From DAIDKA01 sp035485475 (GTDB lineage Bacteria; Pseudomonadota; Gammaproteobacteria; Steroidobacterales; Steroidobacteraceae), in the NCBI GenBank assembly GCA_035485475.1, contig DATHOA010000220.1:1-6473 (forward strand): 6,473 nt of DNA, given 5' to 3'. This document shows, piece after piece, positions 6,059 through 6,473 of this stretch. The translations under genes and the position numbers were made by a program. The stretch's first letter is position 1; each line of letters opens with the position of its first letter. The notes under the pieces were generated by a model. That model was given only the letters and a program-made list of their open reading frames with translations, did not search any database and had not been told where the DNA came from.

Positions 6059-6145
6059 ATCACAACAGACCGCACCTCGTTCTCTAAGCGGTTTAGTTCA
6101 ATCAGTGTTCTAAGGGTTGGCGCGGTCCCGACTGGCGGCGTGCCC
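6059..6145. other. Gap between the recombinase leader and fabF, with an AT-richer patch
   Basis: I see no gene here. Bases 6079-6120 are clearly less GC-rich than their surroundings and contain two related words, GTTCTCTAAG (6079-6088) and GTTCTAAG (6107-6114), plus CTAA/TTAG pairing at 6084-6096. This may be the terminus of the IS91-type element or a remnant of the fabF downstream region. No convincing terminator follows fabF. Confidence 0.35.
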
Positions 6146-6473
6146 TCAGACGGCGGCGCGGAAGATGACGGAGGCGTTGGTGCCGCCAAAGCCGAAGCTA
6201 TTGGACAGGGCCACGCGGATGTTGCGCTGCTGCGCCATTTTCGCCACGCGGTCGATCACGCTCTCGCGGCTCGGCTCGTCCAGGTTCAGCGTCGGCGGAG
6301 CCACGCGATCGCGGATCGCCAGGATCGAGAAGATCGCCTCCACCGCGCCCGCCGCGCCAAGCAGATGGCCGACCGCGGACTTGGTGGACGACATCGCCAG
6401 GTTGCGCGCGGCATCGCCGAACAGCCGCTCCACCGCCTCCAACTCAAGATCGTCGCCAAGCGGCGTCGAAGTC
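6146..6473 (-). CDS. fabF: Beta-ketoacyl-ACP synthase II, C-terminal part (partial)
   Basis: The enzyme condenses acyl-ACP with malonyl-ACP in fatty acid elongation, in the cytoplasm. The frame is open to the right edge, so the N-terminal three quarters, including the active-site cysteine, lie outside. The visible 108 residues begin TSTPLGDDLELEAVERLFGD, just after the catalytic histidine of the HGTST motif. They contain SSTKSAVGHLLGAAGAVEAI, which carries the conserved lysine and second catalytic histidine, then the LAIRDRVAPPTLNLDEP stretch, and end with the glycine-rich ALSNSFGFGGTNASVIF loop holding the gating phenylalanine. Spacing and wording match FabF (KAS II) rather than FabB. The stop is at 6148-6146. 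The gene converges on the insertion-sequence island and on the SDR gene beyond it. In many relatives fabF follows acpP and precedes mltG; the island replaces whatever lay downstream here. A second, specialised KAS copy is possible. Confidence 0.93.
   Translation of the reverse strand, partial: TSTPLGDDLELEAVERLFGDAARNLAMSSTKSAVGHLLGAAGAVEAIFSILAIRDRVAPPTLNLDEPSRESVIDRVAKMAQQRNIRVALSNSFGFGGTNASVIFRAAV

Larger units (their letters stand above)
3146..6060 (-). mobile_element. Remnant of an IS91-type element (tyrosine recombinase + HUH transposase), interrupted by IS4
   Basis: Read on the minus strand, the element has a tyrosine recombinase (5992 to 5177) then an IS91-type transposase (about 3889 to 3146). 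The two are separated only by the IS4 element at 3890-5176. The end downstream of the transposase is missing, replaced by IS1380. The other end is not marked by an inverted repeat, as expected for IS91-type elements, and lies somewhere between the recombinase leader (about 6036) and the fabF stop at 6146; 6060 is an approximate limit. A recombinase gene preceding an IS91-type transposase is an arrangement I recall from alphaproteobacterial elements. The remnant should be immobile by itself: the transposase lacks its C-terminal part and the recombinase is frameshifted. Confidence 0.75.

Noticed and set aside
1..6473. CRISPR array, tRNA or rRNA genes
   Set aside because: I saw no regularly spaced repeats and no tRNA or rRNA signatures on either strand.

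Overview
The window is GC-rich DNA from a Gram-negative bacterium, most likely an alphaproteobacterium of the Rhodospirillales/Acetobacteraceae type. This is inferred from base composition, the protein flavour, an intergenic palindromic repeat of the kind common in that group, and IS1380-, IS4- and IS91-type insertion sequences. It holds two chromosomal flanks with a nested pile of insertion sequences between them. I see no new defence, metabolic or secretion system.

Left flank (1-1343, + strand): the C-terminal part of peptide chain release factor 3 (prfC), cut by the window edge. It is followed 61 bases later by a short-chain dehydrogenase/reductase whose last ~17 codons are thrown out of frame at a run of six G. 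A short noncoding stretch (1344-1491) with a REP-like palindrome follows.

Insertion-sequence island (1492 to about 6060-6120): (a) a complete IS1380-family element, 1492-3145, with perfect 23-bp terminal inverted repeats and an intact transposase; (b) remains of an IS91-type element on the minus strand, made of a tyrosine recombinase (5992 leftwards) followed by a zinc-ribbon/HUH transposase whose C-terminal part was lost at the IS1380 boundary (3145/3146); (c) a complete IS4-family element, 3890-5176, inserted between those two minus-strand coding parts, with 15-bp inverted repeats and an 8-9 bp target duplication. The recombinase also carries a 23-bp palindromic insertion (5490-5512) that shifts its frame. 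The likely order of events is: IS91-type element first; then, in unknown order, the 23-bp insertion, the IS4 insertion, and the IS1380 insertion with loss of the IS91 end.

Right flank (6146-6473, - strand): the C-terminal part of a beta-ketoacyl-ACP synthase II (FabF type), cut by the right edge. The reductase and fabF converge on the island, so insertions accumulated between two gene ends. Because IS1380 lacks a target duplication and the IS91 C-terminus is absent on its other side, the two flanks may have been brought together by an IS-mediated deletion.

The most interesting point is that removing the IS4 element and one target copy in silico joins the recombinase C-terminus to the HUH transposase in one uninterrupted reading frame. 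The ancestral element may therefore have encoded a recombinase-transposase fusion or a translationally coupled pair.
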